Shown one piece after another: positions 46,465-54,958 of a DNA stretch of 64,000 nt (position 1 is the stretch's first letter; every line of letters begins with the position of its first letter). Made by a program: the position numbers and the translations under genes. Location: the NCBI GenBank assembly GCA_044368415.1, contig JBIPLJ010000012.1:16646-80645 (forward strand), written 5' to 3'. Under the pieces are notes generated by a model. The model saw only the letters and a program-made list of their open reading frames with translations. It was not told where the DNA came from and made no database searches. Origin of the DNA: UBA4615 sp044368415. GTDB taxonomy: Bacteria > Pseudomonadota > Gammaproteobacteria > Burkholderiales > Burkholderiaceae_E.

Positions 46465-47376
46465 TCATCGGGGTTTGGTTGCGGCCAGGCAAGCCCAGCC
46501 GTCCGCGAGCCCTGCCACCTGGAGGGCGAGGCGCGGTGCATAGGCCGCCGACACATCGTCGATCTGGCGCTCGAGCACGCCCGAGATCACCAGCAAGCCG
46601 CCGGGCCTCACCAGGTCGGTCAGCATGGGCGCGAGCAGCTTCAGCGGACTCGACAGGATGTTGGCGACCACCACGTCAGCCGGCTCCGGCCGCGCCTCGC
46701 TGCTCGCTCGCACCTCGACCTCGACACGGTTGTGCTGCGCGTTTTCGCGCGTAGCCACCAGCGCCTGCGGGTCGATGTCGACGCCGACCACGTGTGCCGC
46801 ACCGAGTCGCGCCGCGGCGATCGCGAGGATGCCCGAGCCGCAGCCGTAGTCGATCACGGTCGCGCCCGCCGGCAGCGTGCGCTCGAGCCACTGCAGGCAC
46901 AGGCGGGTCGTCGGATGGCTGCCGGTGCCGAACGCCAGGCCCGGGTCGAGCACGATCTCGATGCGCGAGGGGTCGTCGCTTGCATGCCAGCTCGGCGTGA
47001 TCACCAGCCGCTCGCCGATCAGGATGGGCTCGAACTGGGACTGCGTCAGGCGCACCCAGTCCTGGTCGGCGACGAAGCGGATCTCGGCAATCGGCGGCGC
47101 AGGCCGGCCGATCGCCTCGGCAGCCGCATCGAGCACCGACCGCGCGTCGACCGACTCATCGATCAGCGCGGCCAGCACCGTGCGGAACCAGCCCGGCATG
47201 CGCTCGGCGCCGGCCGCGGGCATGCCGGGCTCACCGTAGAGCGGCTGCTCGTCCGGCGATTCGGCGTCGGCGTCCTCGGCCTGCACCGACAGCGCGCCCG
47301 CCTCCAGGAGCGCGTCGCTCCAGGGCTCGGCGTCGTCGCGTGCGACTTCGATGCGGAGTTCGTGCCAGCCGGACAT
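46465..47376 (-). CDS. prmA: Ribosomal protein L11 methyltransferase
   Basis: Protein of 303 aa that methylates L11. It has the PrmA N-terminal domain (MSGWHELRIEVARDDAEPWSD, first part), WVRLTQSQFEPI, and the SAM-binding motifs DPGLAFGTGSHPTTRLCL and VIDYGCGSGILAIAA, then NILSSPL. The start at 47376 matches family N-termini; the longer frame from 47424 overlaps accC. It is downstream of accC in the conserved accB-accC-prmA cluster. Confidence 0.95.
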   Translation of the reverse strand: MSGWHELRIEVARDDAEPWSDALLEAGALSVQAEDADAESPDEQPLYGEPGMPAAGAERMPGWFRTVLAALIDESVDARSVLDAAAEAIGRPAPPIAEIRFVADQDWVRLTQSQFEPILIGERLVITPSWHASDDPSRIEIVLDPGLAFGTGSHPTTRLCLQWLERTLPAGATVIDYGCGSGILAIAAARLGAAHVVGVDIDPQALVATRENAQHNRVEVEVRASSEARPEPADVVVANILSSPLKLLAPMLTDLVRPGGLLVISGVLERQIDDVSAAYAPRLALQVAGLADGWACLAATKPR

Positions 47377-47420
47377 GGGGGGCCTGTGCTGCCGCACGAC
47401 GGGGCCGCCTCTCGGCGACC

Positions 47421-48764
47421 TCATCGCTGCGCGAGCTTGTTCTCGAGATAGTGGATGGATGTTCCGCCGGCAACGAAGCGCGCGTCGGTGAGCATCTCAC
47501 GGTGCAGCGGCAGGTTGGTCTGGATGCCCTCGACCACCATCTCCGACAGCGCGATCCGCATCCGGCGCAGCGCCTGGTCGCGGGTGTCGCCGTAGGCGAT
47601 GACCTTGCCGATCATCGAGTCGTAGTGCGGCGGCACGAAGTAGTTCGCGTACGCATGCGAGTCGACCCGGATGCCCGGCCCGCCCGGAGGATGCCACCCG
47701 GTAATGCGCCCCGGAGACGGGGTGAATTTGAACGGATCCTCGGCGTTGATCCGGCATTCGATCGCATGCCCCTTGAGCACGATGTCGCGCTGGCGGAAGC
47801 GCAGCTTCTCGCCGGCGGCGATGCGGATCTGCTCCTGCACGATGTCGATGCCGGTGATCGCCTCGGTCACCGGATGCTCGACCTGCACGCGGGTGTTCAT
47901 CTCGATGAAGAAGAACTCGCCGTCTTCGTACAGGAACTCGAAGGTGCCGGCGCCACGGTAGCCGAGCTTCTTGCAGGCGTCGGCGCAGCGCGCGCCGATG
48001 CGGTCGATCAGCCGTCGCGCGATGCCGGGGGCCGGCGCCTCCTCGATCACCTTCTGGTGCCGGCGCTGCATCGAGCAGTCGCGCTCCCCGAGGTACACCG
48101 CGTTGCGGAACTCGTCGGCGAGGATCTGGATCTCGATGTGACGCGGATTCTCGAGGAACTTCTCGAGGTAGACGGCGGGGTTGCCGAAGGCCGCCCCCGC
48201 CTCGCTGCGAGTCATCGTCACCGCGTTGAGCAGCGCCGCCTCGGTGTATACGACGCGCATTCCGCGTCCGCCGCCCCCGCCCGAGGCCTTGACGATCACC
48301 GGGTAGCCGACCGCGCGCGCGATCTTGACGATCTCCTTCGGGTCCTCCGGCAGCGCGCCCTCGGAGCCAGGCACGACCGGCACGCCGGCCGCGCGCATCG
48401 CGTCCTTCGCGCTGACCTTGTCGCCCATGATGCGGATCGACTCGGGGCGCGGACCGATGAACACGAAGCCGCTCTTCTCGACGCGCTCGGCGAAGTCCGC
48501 GTTCTCGGAGAGAAAGCCGTAGCCCGGATGGATCGCCTCGGAGTCGGTGACCTCGGCGGCGCTGATGATGGCCGGGATGTTCAGGTAGCTGTCGCGCGAC
48601 GGGGCGGGCCCGATGCAGACCGACTCGTCGGCGAGCTTCACGTACTTGGCCTCGGTGTCGGCCTCGGAGTGCACCACCACCGTCTTGATGCCCAGCTCGC
48701 GGCAGGCACGCTGGATCCGCAGCGCGATCTCGCCGCGGTTGGCGATCAGGATCTTGTCGAACAT
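47421..48764 (-). CDS. accC: Acetyl-CoA carboxylase, biotin carboxylase subunit
   Basis: Protein of 447 aa that carboxylates biotin on AccB using ATP and bicarbonate, the first step of fatty-acid synthesis. It has MFDKILIANRGEIALRI, the Gly-rich ATP loop KASGGGGGRGM, the HHxx-type motif RRHQKVIEEAP, and EMNTRVQVEHPVTE with catalytic Glu and Arg residues. Length and ends match E. coli AccC. It is 7 bp downstream of accB. Confidence 0.98.
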   Translation of the reverse strand: MFDKILIANRGEIALRIQRACRELGIKTVVVHSEADTEAKYVKLADESVCIGPAPSRDSYLNIPAIISAAEVTDSEAIHPGYGFLSENADFAERVEKSGFVFIGPRPESIRIMGDKVSAKDAMRAAGVPVVPGSEGALPEDPKEIVKIARAVGYPVIVKASGGGGGRGMRVVYTEAALLNAVTMTRSEAGAAFGNPAVYLEKFLENPRHIEIQILADEFRNAVYLGERDCSMQRRHQKVIEEAPAPGIARRLIDRIGARCADACKKLGYRGAGTFEFLYEDGEFFFIEMNTRVQVEHPVTEAITGIDIVQEQIRIAAGEKLRFRQRDIVLKGHAIECRINAEDPFKFTPSPGRITGWHPPGGPGIRVDSHAYANYFVPPHYDSMIGKVIAYGDTRDQALRRMRIALSEMVVEGIQTNLPLHREMLTDARFVAGGTSIHYLENKLAQR

Positions 48765-48771
48765 CGCCCTG

Positions 48772-49245
48772 TCACTCGATCACGAACAGCGGCTGGCCGT
48801 ACTCGACCGGCTGGCCGTTCTCGACGAGCACCGCCTTGACCGTGCCGGCCTTGTCCGACTCGATTTCATTCATCAACTTCATCGCCTCGACGATGCACAG
48901 GGTCTGGCCTTCCTTGACCTGCGTGCCGACCTCGGCGAACGGCGGCGAGTTCGGATTCGCCGAGCGGTAGAACGTGCCGACCATCGGCGACTTCACGACG
49001 TGACCGGTGTCTTCCGGCGGCGGCTCGGCGACCGGTGCCGCCGCCGCCACGGGAGCGGGGGCCGGGGCCGGGGCGTGCTGCATCGGCATCGGCTGCATCT
49101 GCATCGGCGCTTGCATGTAGCCCTGGGGCATCGGGATCGGGCCCTTGACGATGCGCACCTTGCCTTCGCCCTCGGTGATTTCGAGTTCCGAGATGCCGGA
49201 CTCGGCGACGAGGTCGATCAGGGTCTTGAGCTTTCGCAGATCCAT
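48772..49245 (-). CDS. accB: Acetyl-CoA carboxylase, biotin carboxyl carrier protein
   Basis: Protein of 157 aa. A conserved N-terminal helix (DLRKLKTLIDLVAESGISEL) is followed by a Pro/Ala/Met-rich linker (about 36-78) and the biotinyl domain with Lys123 in EAMKLMNE as the biotinylation site. The TFYRSANPNSPPF thumb region is present. The ATG at 49245 follows GGACACTTCC; sequence upstream in the frame is not conserved. First gene of the acc cluster here, 41 bp after aroQ. Confidence 0.97.
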   Translation of the reverse strand: MDLRKLKTLIDLVAESGISELEITEGEGKVRIVKGPIPMPQGYMQAPMQMQPMPMQHAPAPAPAPVAAAAPVAEPPPEDTGHVVKSPMVGTFYRSANPNSPPFAEVGTQVKEGQTLCIVEAMKLMNEIESDKAGTVKAVLVENGQPVEYGQPLFVIE

Positions 49246-49285
49246 GGAAGTGTCCTGGCGGTTGGGCGTCGGCGATCCGGTCGGC

Positions 49286-49744
49286 TCAGCGCCGGCTCGT
49301 CTCGATCGCGAACTGCAGTGCACACCGGTACCCGTTCGGGCCGAGTCCGGCGATCACTCCGACCGCAAGGTCGGAGAAGTAGGAGTGGTGACGGAAGGGC
49401 TCGCGCTTGTGCACATTGGACAGATGCACTTCGACGAACGGGATCGCCACGCCGGCGAGGGCGTCGCGGATCGCGACACTGGTGTGCGTGAACGCCGCCG
49501 GGTTGATGACGATGAAGTCGACCTTCGCATCGCGCGCGGCGTGGATCCGGTCCACGAGCGCGCCCTCGTGGTTGCTCTGGAACGATTCGACGCAGACGCC
49601 CGCGGCGGTGGCGTCTTCGCGCAGCATCGTGTCGATCTGCGCGAGTGTCGTCCCCCCGTATACACCTGGCTCGCGGGTGCCGAGCAGGTTCAGGTTGGGG
49701 CCGTGGAGCACCCAGATCGTCTTGTCCATCGAACAGGTAGCCAT
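49286..49744 (-). CDS. aroQ: 3-dehydroquinate dehydratase, type II
   Basis: Dodecameric enzyme of the shikimate pathway, 152 aa. It has HGPNLNLLGTREPGVYG with the catalytic Arg/Tyr loop, QSNHEGALVDRIHAA, INPAAFTHTSVAIRDAL, and EVHLSNVHKREPFRHHSY. A second ATG at 49729 (MDKTIWVL) fits the family N-terminus as well and may be the true start. It lies between the TlpA-like gene and accB, the usual order in this group. Confidence 0.96.
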   Translation of the reverse strand: MATCSMDKTIWVLHGPNLNLLGTREPGVYGGTTLAQIDTMLREDATAAGVCVESFQSNHEGALVDRIHAARDAKVDFIVINPAAFTHTSVAIRDALAGVAIPFVEVHLSNVHKREPFRHHSYFSDLAVGVIAGLGPNGYRCALQFAIETSRR

Positions 49745-49854
49745 TTTGCGTCGAACGGCGCGGATTGTGCTCCCCCCGGGGGGCTACTGTCCAGCCTGTG
49801 GGCTCCCGACCGCAGGCCTGCGGATGCCTCGAGAGGTGTCGCGGACAGCGATGA

Positions 49855-50403
49855 TCAGCCGACGAGGGCTTCCGTCATGGCCTTCAAGCGGGTGATGTCG
49901 ACCCGCCCGAGCAGCCGGTGGGCGATCTGCCCCCGCCGGTCGACGAGCACGGTGAAGGGTAGCGCGCCAGCCTGATTGCCGAAACGGCGCGCCAACTCGC
50001 TGCCGCCCATGCCGGCCACCACCAGCGGGTAGCTCACCGGGCTGCGGGCAGAGAACTCCGCGATCTTGGCTGCGGAATCGATGCCGATGCCGACCATCCC
50101 CAGTCCCTTGTTCGAGAGCTCGGTATGCAACGCCGACAGTTCCGGCATTTCCTCGACGCAGGGCGCGCACCAGGTCGCCCAGAAGTTGACCACCAGCGGA
50201 CGTCCGCCGAACCGGGCGAGCGCCAATGGCTGGCCGCCGGCGTCTGGCAGCGATTGAGCGAGCAGCAGAGCCACCGCCTCGTCGGCCGCGTCGGCGGGTT
50301 CCAGCCGGCGCAAGCCGACCCAAACCCCCAGCCCGGCCGCCGCCACCGCGAGGCCGCCACCGACCAGCCAGCGGCGGCGAGCCCCGTGCACCGGGCGACT
50401 CAT
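49855..50403 (-). CDS. TlpA-like thiol:disulfide oxidoreductase
   Basis: Protein of 182 aa anchored by an N-terminal helix (about 12-31), with a thioredoxin fold facing the periplasm. The active site is WCAPC with Cys79 and Cys82; a cis-proline (GALPFT) follows. Such proteins keep periplasmic thiols reduced, for example during cytochrome c or oxidase assembly. Its start overlaps the preceding hypothetical gene by 4 bp. Confidence 0.92.
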   Translation of the reverse strand: MSRPVHGARRRWLVGGGLAVAAAGLGVWVGLRRLEPADAADEAVALLLAQSLPDAGGQPLALARFGGRPLVVNFWATWCAPCVEEMPELSALHTELSNKGLGMVGIGIDSAAKIAEFSARSPVSYPLVVAGMGGSELARRFGNQAGALPFTVLVDRRGQIAHRLLGRVDITRLKAMTEALVG

Positions 50404-51107
50404 CCGAGTTCCCCGGGCGTGGCTGCGAGCAGCCGCGCCACGCTGCTCGCGTCGCCGCGCTCGGCGGGCGTGCCGCGAAGTGCGCCGCGCAGGTCGTCCT
50501 GCGGATACAGCGAGAGCATCACCGGCTCGCCTCGCCAGACCATCATCAGCGCTTCGACGTCGCGCCGCCCGCTGTCGCCGCGGAAATGGGCGATCTCGCC
50601 GACCTCGAAGTCGATGCCGTCGTTGAGCAGTCGGATCTCGATGTCCTTGACGTCGTCATGGAAGAGTTGGATGTGGATCGGTGCGTGTTCGGCGACGATG
50701 CCCTTCCATACCGCGCCGGTGAGGTAGGGGGCGTAGCCGGACAGGGCCTGCATCAGGGCGAGCGCGACCCGGCGCATCCGGGCGACGCGGGCCGCGTGGG
50801 CGTCGTCGAAGAGCTCGAGGTGCTCGCGCAGCGCGGCGTCGACCTCCGCGTTGTCGGGCATCGCGCCGCGCGGCAGCGCGTCGCCGTCGAAGAGCGACTG
50901 CACTGCACGGCGTTTGGCGGTGCCGTAGTCGAGCCCGCCGTCGGCGATCAGGCGGGCAGCGGTCGCGGCGATCTCGCGGCGCAGCGGGTCGGTGGTCTGT
51001 ACCGGCTCGGGCGTGCCCGGCGGGCGCGGGATGGGCGTGGCGAAGCGGGCGGCGTCGGGCGGTGGGACGTCGGGGGGCAGTGTGTCGGCGGTCAGGGCAT
51101 CGGACAT
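50400..51107 (-). CDS. Conserved hypothetical protein
   Basis: Protein of 235 aa that I do not recognise. The first ~40 residues are Pro-rich. The middle (about 42-140) is helical with Arg/Ala-rich repeats such as TAKRRAVQSLFDGDALPRG and MRRVALALMQALSGYAPYL. The C-terminal part (about 145-215) is mixed, with IHIQLFHDDVKDIEIRLLNDG and an acidic pattern (HDD, ND) that could hold a metal, somewhat like nucleotidyltransferases; this is only a resemblance. It lacks a signal peptide or membrane helix. It overlaps the TlpA-like gene by 4 bp and is divergent from mpl. Confidence 0.75.
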   Translation of the reverse strand: MSDALTADTLPPDVPPPDAARFATPIPRPPGTPEPVQTTDPLRREIAATAARLIADGGLDYGTAKRRAVQSLFDGDALPRGAMPDNAEVDAALREHLELFDDAHAARVARMRRVALALMQALSGYAPYLTGAVWKGIVAEHAPIHIQLFHDDVKDIEIRLLNDGIDFEVGEIAHFRGDSGRRDVEALMMVWRGEPVMLSLYPQDDLRGALRGTPAERGDASSVARLLAATPGELG

Positions 51108-51180
51108 CGGAGCAGGCGTCCGTGGGGGCGCCGGCCCGGACGGGGCGCCGGGCGGTCGTCGATCGAGTGTATCCGATCGG

Positions 51181-51186
51181 TAGAAT
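51181..51186 (+). promoter_or_regulatory. Candidate -10 element of mpl
   Basis: TAGAAT matches five of six -10 positions and ends 7 nt before the mpl ATG. Transcription would then begin at or next to the start codon, giving a leaderless or nearly leaderless mRNA. Confidence 0.5.
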
Positions 51187-51193
51187 CGGCCTC

Positions 51194-52558
51194 ATGCACC
51201 TGCACATCCTCGGCATCTGCGGCACCTTCATGGGCGGCCTGGCCGCGATCGCCCGCGAGGCGGGCCACCGCGTGACCGGCTGCGACGCCAACGTGTACCC
51301 GCCGATGAGCGACCAACTGCGTGCGCTCGGTATCGACCTGATCGAGGGCTTCGACGCCTCGCAGCTCGCACTGAGGCCGGATGCCTGGGTCATCGGCAAC
51401 GTCGTGACCCGCGGCAACCCGCTGATGGAGGCGATCCTCGACGCCCGTCAGCCCTATATCTCCGGTCCGCAGTGGCTCGCCGAGCACGTGCTGGCCGGGC
51501 GCCCGGTGCTGGCAGTCGCCGGCACCCACGGCAAGACCACCACCTCGTCGCTGCTCGCTTGGATCCTCGAGGCCTGCGGCCGCTCGCCGGGTTTCCTGAT
51601 CGGCGGCGTCCCGGTGGACTTCCCGTTCTCGGCGCGCCTGTCCACGCCTGACGCGCCGTTCGTGATCGAGGCCGACGAGTACGACACCGCCTTCTTCGAC
51701 AAGCGCTCGAAGTTCGTACACTACCGGCCGACGACCGCGATCCTGAACAACCTCGAGTTCGATCATGCCGACATCTTTCCCGATCTGGCTGCGATCGAAA
51801 CGCAATTCCACCATCTCGTGAGAACGGTGCCCCGCAGCGGCCGGCTCGTCGTGAACGGCGCGCAGGCCCAGTTGGCCCGGGTCCTGGTTCGCGGATGCTG
51901 GAGCGAACATGTCACGTTCGACACCGATGACGGCTGGCATGCTGAGTCTGTGGTCGAGGAGTCCGAGGCCGCGGCCTTCGACGTGTGCCGCGGCGTCGAG
52001 CGCATCGGCCGCTGCCGGCTGCCGCTGTCCGGACGTCACAACCGCTCGAACGCCATCGCCGCCATCGTCGCCGCCGAGCATGCCGGCGTGGCACCGGCCG
52101 ACGCCATTGCCGCGCTCGGGCGCTTCGGCGGCGTCAAGCGCCGGATGGAGGTGCGCGGCAGCGCCGGCGGCGTCGTGGTGATCGACGACTTCGCCCACCA
52201 TCCGAGCGCGATCGAGACGACAATCGACGGGCTGCGTGCGCGGCTCGCCCCCGGCGAGCGGATCCTCGCAGTGATCGAACCGCGCTCGAACACCATGAAG
52301 CTGGGCGCGATGAAGGCCCTGCTGCCGGGCAGCCTCGCGAACGCGGAGCGGACCTACTGCTATGCGGGCGGGCTCGGCTGGGATGCCGCCGAGGCGCTAG
52401 CGCCACTCGGGGAGCGGGCCGCGGTCTTCACCGCGCTGGATGCGCTGGTGGCGGCGGTCGCCGCCGAGGCCCGCTCGGGCGACCGGGTGCTTGTGATGAG
52501 CAATGGCGGCTTCGGCGGCGTCCACGATAAGCTGCTCGATGCGCTGGGCAGGCGCTGA
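51194..52558 (+). CDS. mpl: UDP-N-acetylmuramate:L-alanyl-gamma-D-glutamyl-meso-diaminopimelate ligase
   Basis: Mur-ligase family protein of 454 aa that reattaches the recycled tripeptide to UDP-MurNAc. It has the N-terminal nucleotide loop ILGICGTFMGGLA, the ATP-binding GTHGKTTT (110-117), the EADEYDTAFFDKRSKF motif typical of Mpl, NNLEFDHADIF, HNRSNAIAA and DDFAHHPSAI. No Shine-Dalgarno is visible before the ATG. It works with AmpD and lytic transglycosylases found elsewhere in this window. Confidence 0.96.
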   Translation: MHLHILGICGTFMGGLAAIAREAGHRVTGCDANVYPPMSDQLRALGIDLIEGFDASQLALRPDAWVIGNVVTRGNPLMEAILDARQPYISGPQWLAEHVLAGRPVLAVAGTHGKTTTSSLLAWILEACGRSPGFLIGGVPVDFPFSARLSTPDAPFVIEADEYDTAFFDKRSKFVHYRPTTAILNNLEFDHADIFPDLAAIETQFHHLVRTVPRSGRLVVNGAQAQLARVLVRGCWSEHVTFDTDDGWHAESVVEESEAAAFDVCRGVERIGRCRLPLSGRHNRSNAIAAIVAAEHAGVAPADAIAALGRFGGVKRRMEVRGSAGGVVVIDDFAHHPSAIETTIDGLRARLAPGERILAVIEPRSNTMKLGAMKALLPGSLANAERTYCYAGGLGWDAAEALAPLGERAAVFTALDALVAAVAAEARSGDRVLVMSNGGFGGVHDKLLDALGRR

Positions 52559-52578
52559 ACCTCCGGTTGCCTGACCCC

Positions 52579-53160
52579 ATGATTGTCTATCTGCACGGCT
52601 TCCGGTCCTCGCCGGCCTCGTTCAAGGCGCAGCTGCTCGAGCGGCGCATGGCCGAGCTGGACCGGTCCGCCGAGTTCGCCTGCCCTGAGCTGCCGGTGTC
52701 GCCGCGCGAGGCGATCGACCTGGTCGCGTCGCGCTGGCCGCTCCGGCCGGACGACACCCTCGTCGGCAGCTCGCTCGGTGGCTGCTACGCGACCTACCTC
52801 GCGGAGCGCCATGGCTGTCGCGCGGTGCTGCTCAATCCGGCGACCCGCCCCGCCGCCCGGCTCGCCGCCTACCTCGGGCCGCAGACGATGTACCACGACC
52901 CCTCTAGCCGCTTCGAGCTGACGCAGGCGCACCTCGACGAGGTGGCCGCGATCCAGGTCGGGCGCATCACGCGCCCGGAGCGCTACTTCCTGCTGGCCGC
53001 GACCGGCGACGAATTGCTCGACTGGCATGAGATGGTGGCGGCCTACCCGGGGGCACGCCACCATGTGATCGAGGGCAGCGACCACGGGATGTCCGACTTC
53101 GCCGAGCATCTCGACGCGGTGCTGGCCTTCGCCGGCGTGGCCGGCGCCCGCCCGATCTGA
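52579..53160 (+). CDS. yqiA: YqiA/YcfP alpha/beta-fold esterase
   Basis: Protein of 193 aa. It has YLHGFRSSPASFKAQ, the nucleophile serine in VGSSLGGCYATYLAE, a Asp region in ATGDELLDW and the histidine in EGSDHGMSDF. The family comprises small esterases of unclear physiological role, usually next to parE or mpl-like genes. The ATG at 52579 is the family start; a TTG at 52567 is less likely. Confidence 0.9.
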   Translation: MIVYLHGFRSSPASFKAQLLERRMAELDRSAEFACPELPVSPREAIDLVASRWPLRPDDTLVGSSLGGCYATYLAERHGCRAVLLNPATRPAARLAAYLGPQTMYHDPSSRFELTQAHLDEVAAIQVGRITRPERYFLLAATGDELLDWHEMVAAYPGARHHVIEGSDHGMSDFAEHLDAVLAFAGVAGARPI

Positions 53161-53187
53161 GCCGGCGCCGTCGCCCATCTCCAAGCC

Positions 53188-53690
53188 TCAGCCCACGCTC
53201 ACCATAGCGCCCGCCCACGAGCGCACCAGCCGCCCCGGCGTCGAACCCGTCGGCCGGTCGTCGCGCAGCGTCTCGACGCCCGCCACGAAGGTGTGCCGGT
53301 AGCCGGTGGCGGCCTGCAGGAAGCGCTTGTCGCCGGCCGGCAGGTCGTGCTCGATCCAGGGCCGGTGAAGCACCAGCCCGCCGAGGTCGATCAGGTTCAG
53401 GTCGGCACGCAGCCCTGGGGCGACGAGGCCGCGGGATCGGGTTCATAGTCGGGCACCGCGCCCATCTCGAAGGCGCGCTCGAACATGCCGCCGATCTTCC
53501 GGGTGCGGCCGTCCTGGAGGCGCTCGTCGACCAGCCGCGCGCGCAGCGCCGTGTCGGCCTGCAGGCGCGCAACGCGCTCGGGATGCGGCAGCCCGGCGAG
53601 CGGCGCCCAGGCCGGGTGCTCGCTGAACGGGTTCAGCGTTGCTTCGAGGCCGAGCAGCACGCCGATCGCGCGGCTGCCCACCTGGCCGGT
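53188..53690 (-). pseudogene. Remnant of an N-acyl-D-amino-acid deacylase (amidohydrolase)
   Basis: Two minus-strand fragments align with the middle (about 53690-53440; VGSRAIGVLLGLEATLNPFS and ERVARLQADTALRARL, up to YEPDP) and the extreme C-terminus (about 53420-53188; LRADLNLIDLGGLVLH, HTFVAGVETLRDDRPTG) of a D-aminoacylase. The intervening ~150-200 residues are missing and the two parts are in different frames. The whole N-terminal part with the metal-binding histidines is absent. The gene is dead. It abuts a second remnant in opposite orientation. Confidence 0.75.
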
Positions 53691-54145
53691 GGCCGAGCGC
53701 TCGGCTGTCTCGTCGATGTCACCGACCGGGTGGCCATCGACGCGATGGTCGCCGAGGTGCGCGCCGGTTGGGCCGCATCGACGTGCTGATCAATAACGCC
53801 GGCATCACCCAGGACGCGCGGCTCGCGAAGATGAGCTCCGCCCAGTTCGACTCGGTGATCGCAGTCAACGTCAAGGGCGTGTTCGAGTGCAACCAGGCGG
53901 CGGCCGAGTCGATGGTCGCGCAGGGCGCGGGCTCGATCGTCAACGCGGTCTGCCCGGGCTGTGTCAACACCGCCATTCTGCCGACCATCCCCGACGAGGC
54001 GATGCAGAAGATGCGTGCCAAGGTGCCGCTCGGGCGCCTCGGCACGCCCGAGGAGACCGCGGCGGTCTACATGTTCCTGGCTTCGGACGACGCGAGCTAC
54101 CTGGACGGGGCCGTGATCGAGGTGTCGGGAGGTATCCAGCTCTGA
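53691..54145 (+). pseudogene. Remnant of an SDR (FabG-like) gene
   Basis: Three lesions are visible. The N-terminal cofactor motif is missing; homology starts near ALGCLVDVTDRVAIDAMVAE. A single-base loss near 53770 shifts the frame between AEVRA and GRIDVLINNAGITQDARL. An internal deletion joins GSIVNA to VCPGCVNTAIL at about 53940, removing the catalytic YxxxK. The short word GTCAACGC at the join fits deletion between direct repeats. The C-terminus (FLASDDASYLDGAVIEVSGG) is intact, with a stop at 54143-54145. Confidence 0.75.
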
Positions 54146-54228
54146 GGGCGCCGGTCCACCGCTGGCGGCCAGCGCGCTGCGCGTGCTGGAGGGGCCTGAT
54201 GGCGCGCCGCCCTGGCGCGCGACGTGCG

Positions 54229-54906
54229 TCACAACGTGCGCGGCACCGCGTTCAGCTCCAGCCACCCCGTCCACAGGATGTCGAGCCCCATACACAGCAG
54301 GATGAAGGCGGCCAGCCGCATCATCACCAGCGTGCCCAGTGGGCCGAGCCGTCCGAGCATGCCGCCGGCGTGGCGATTCGACAAGTAGATCACCGCGGCG
54401 GTGAGGGCGGCGCCGACGACCGCCGTTGTTGCATGGGTCAGGTACAAGATGGGTGAGTCGGGAATCTGCGCGCCGAGCGCAATCGAGGCGGCGATGGTGC
54501 CGGGGCCGGTCATCAGCGGGAAGGTGAGCGGATAGAAACTCTTCCTCTGCAGCGCCTCGTACGACAGCGCGGTCGTCTGCAGCGCGGCCGCCGAGCGGAC
54601 CTCGTCGTCCTCGCGGCTGTGCAGCATCCGCCAGCCGGCGCTTGCCACCAGCAGGCCGCCGCCGATGCGCACGATGGGCAGCGAGATGCCGAAGAACTCG
54701 AGCACGTAGGTGCCGACCAGCAGCGAGCCCGCCACCACGAAAAACGCATTGATCGCGACCTGCCGCGCCAGGCGCGCGACCACGGTCGCGTCGGAGCCGA
54801 CAGTCGCCACGAACACGGGTGCCACGCTGGGCGGATTGATAATCGGCAGCAGCGTCAGCGGCACGACCAGGACGGCCTTCAGCAGAGGGAGGAGCGCATC
54901 GAGCAT
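54229..54906 (-). CDS. MarC family membrane protein
   Basis: Protein of 225 aa with six predicted helices. It has PIINPPSVAPVFVA near the N-terminus and the family motif YPLTFPLMTGPGTIAASIALG. MarC proteins are inner-membrane proteins of unclear role, once thought to affect drug resistance. It lies between the pseudogene pair and an MFS pump gene on the same strand. Confidence 0.92.
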   Translation of the reverse strand: MLDALLPLLKAVLVVPLTLLPIINPPSVAPVFVATVGSDATVVARLARQVAINAFFVVAGSLLVGTYVLEFFGISLPIVRIGGGLLVASAGWRMLHSREDDEVRSAAALQTTALSYEALQRKSFYPLTFPLMTGPGTIAASIALGAQIPDSPILYLTHATTAVVGAALTAAVIYLSNRHAGGMLGRLGPLGTLVMMRLAAFILLCMGLDILWTGWLELNAVPRTL

Positions 54907-54958
54907 GGGCGGGCTTGGTGGGCGGGGGCGCGACTGTGCCAGGGAGGCGGATGGCGCG

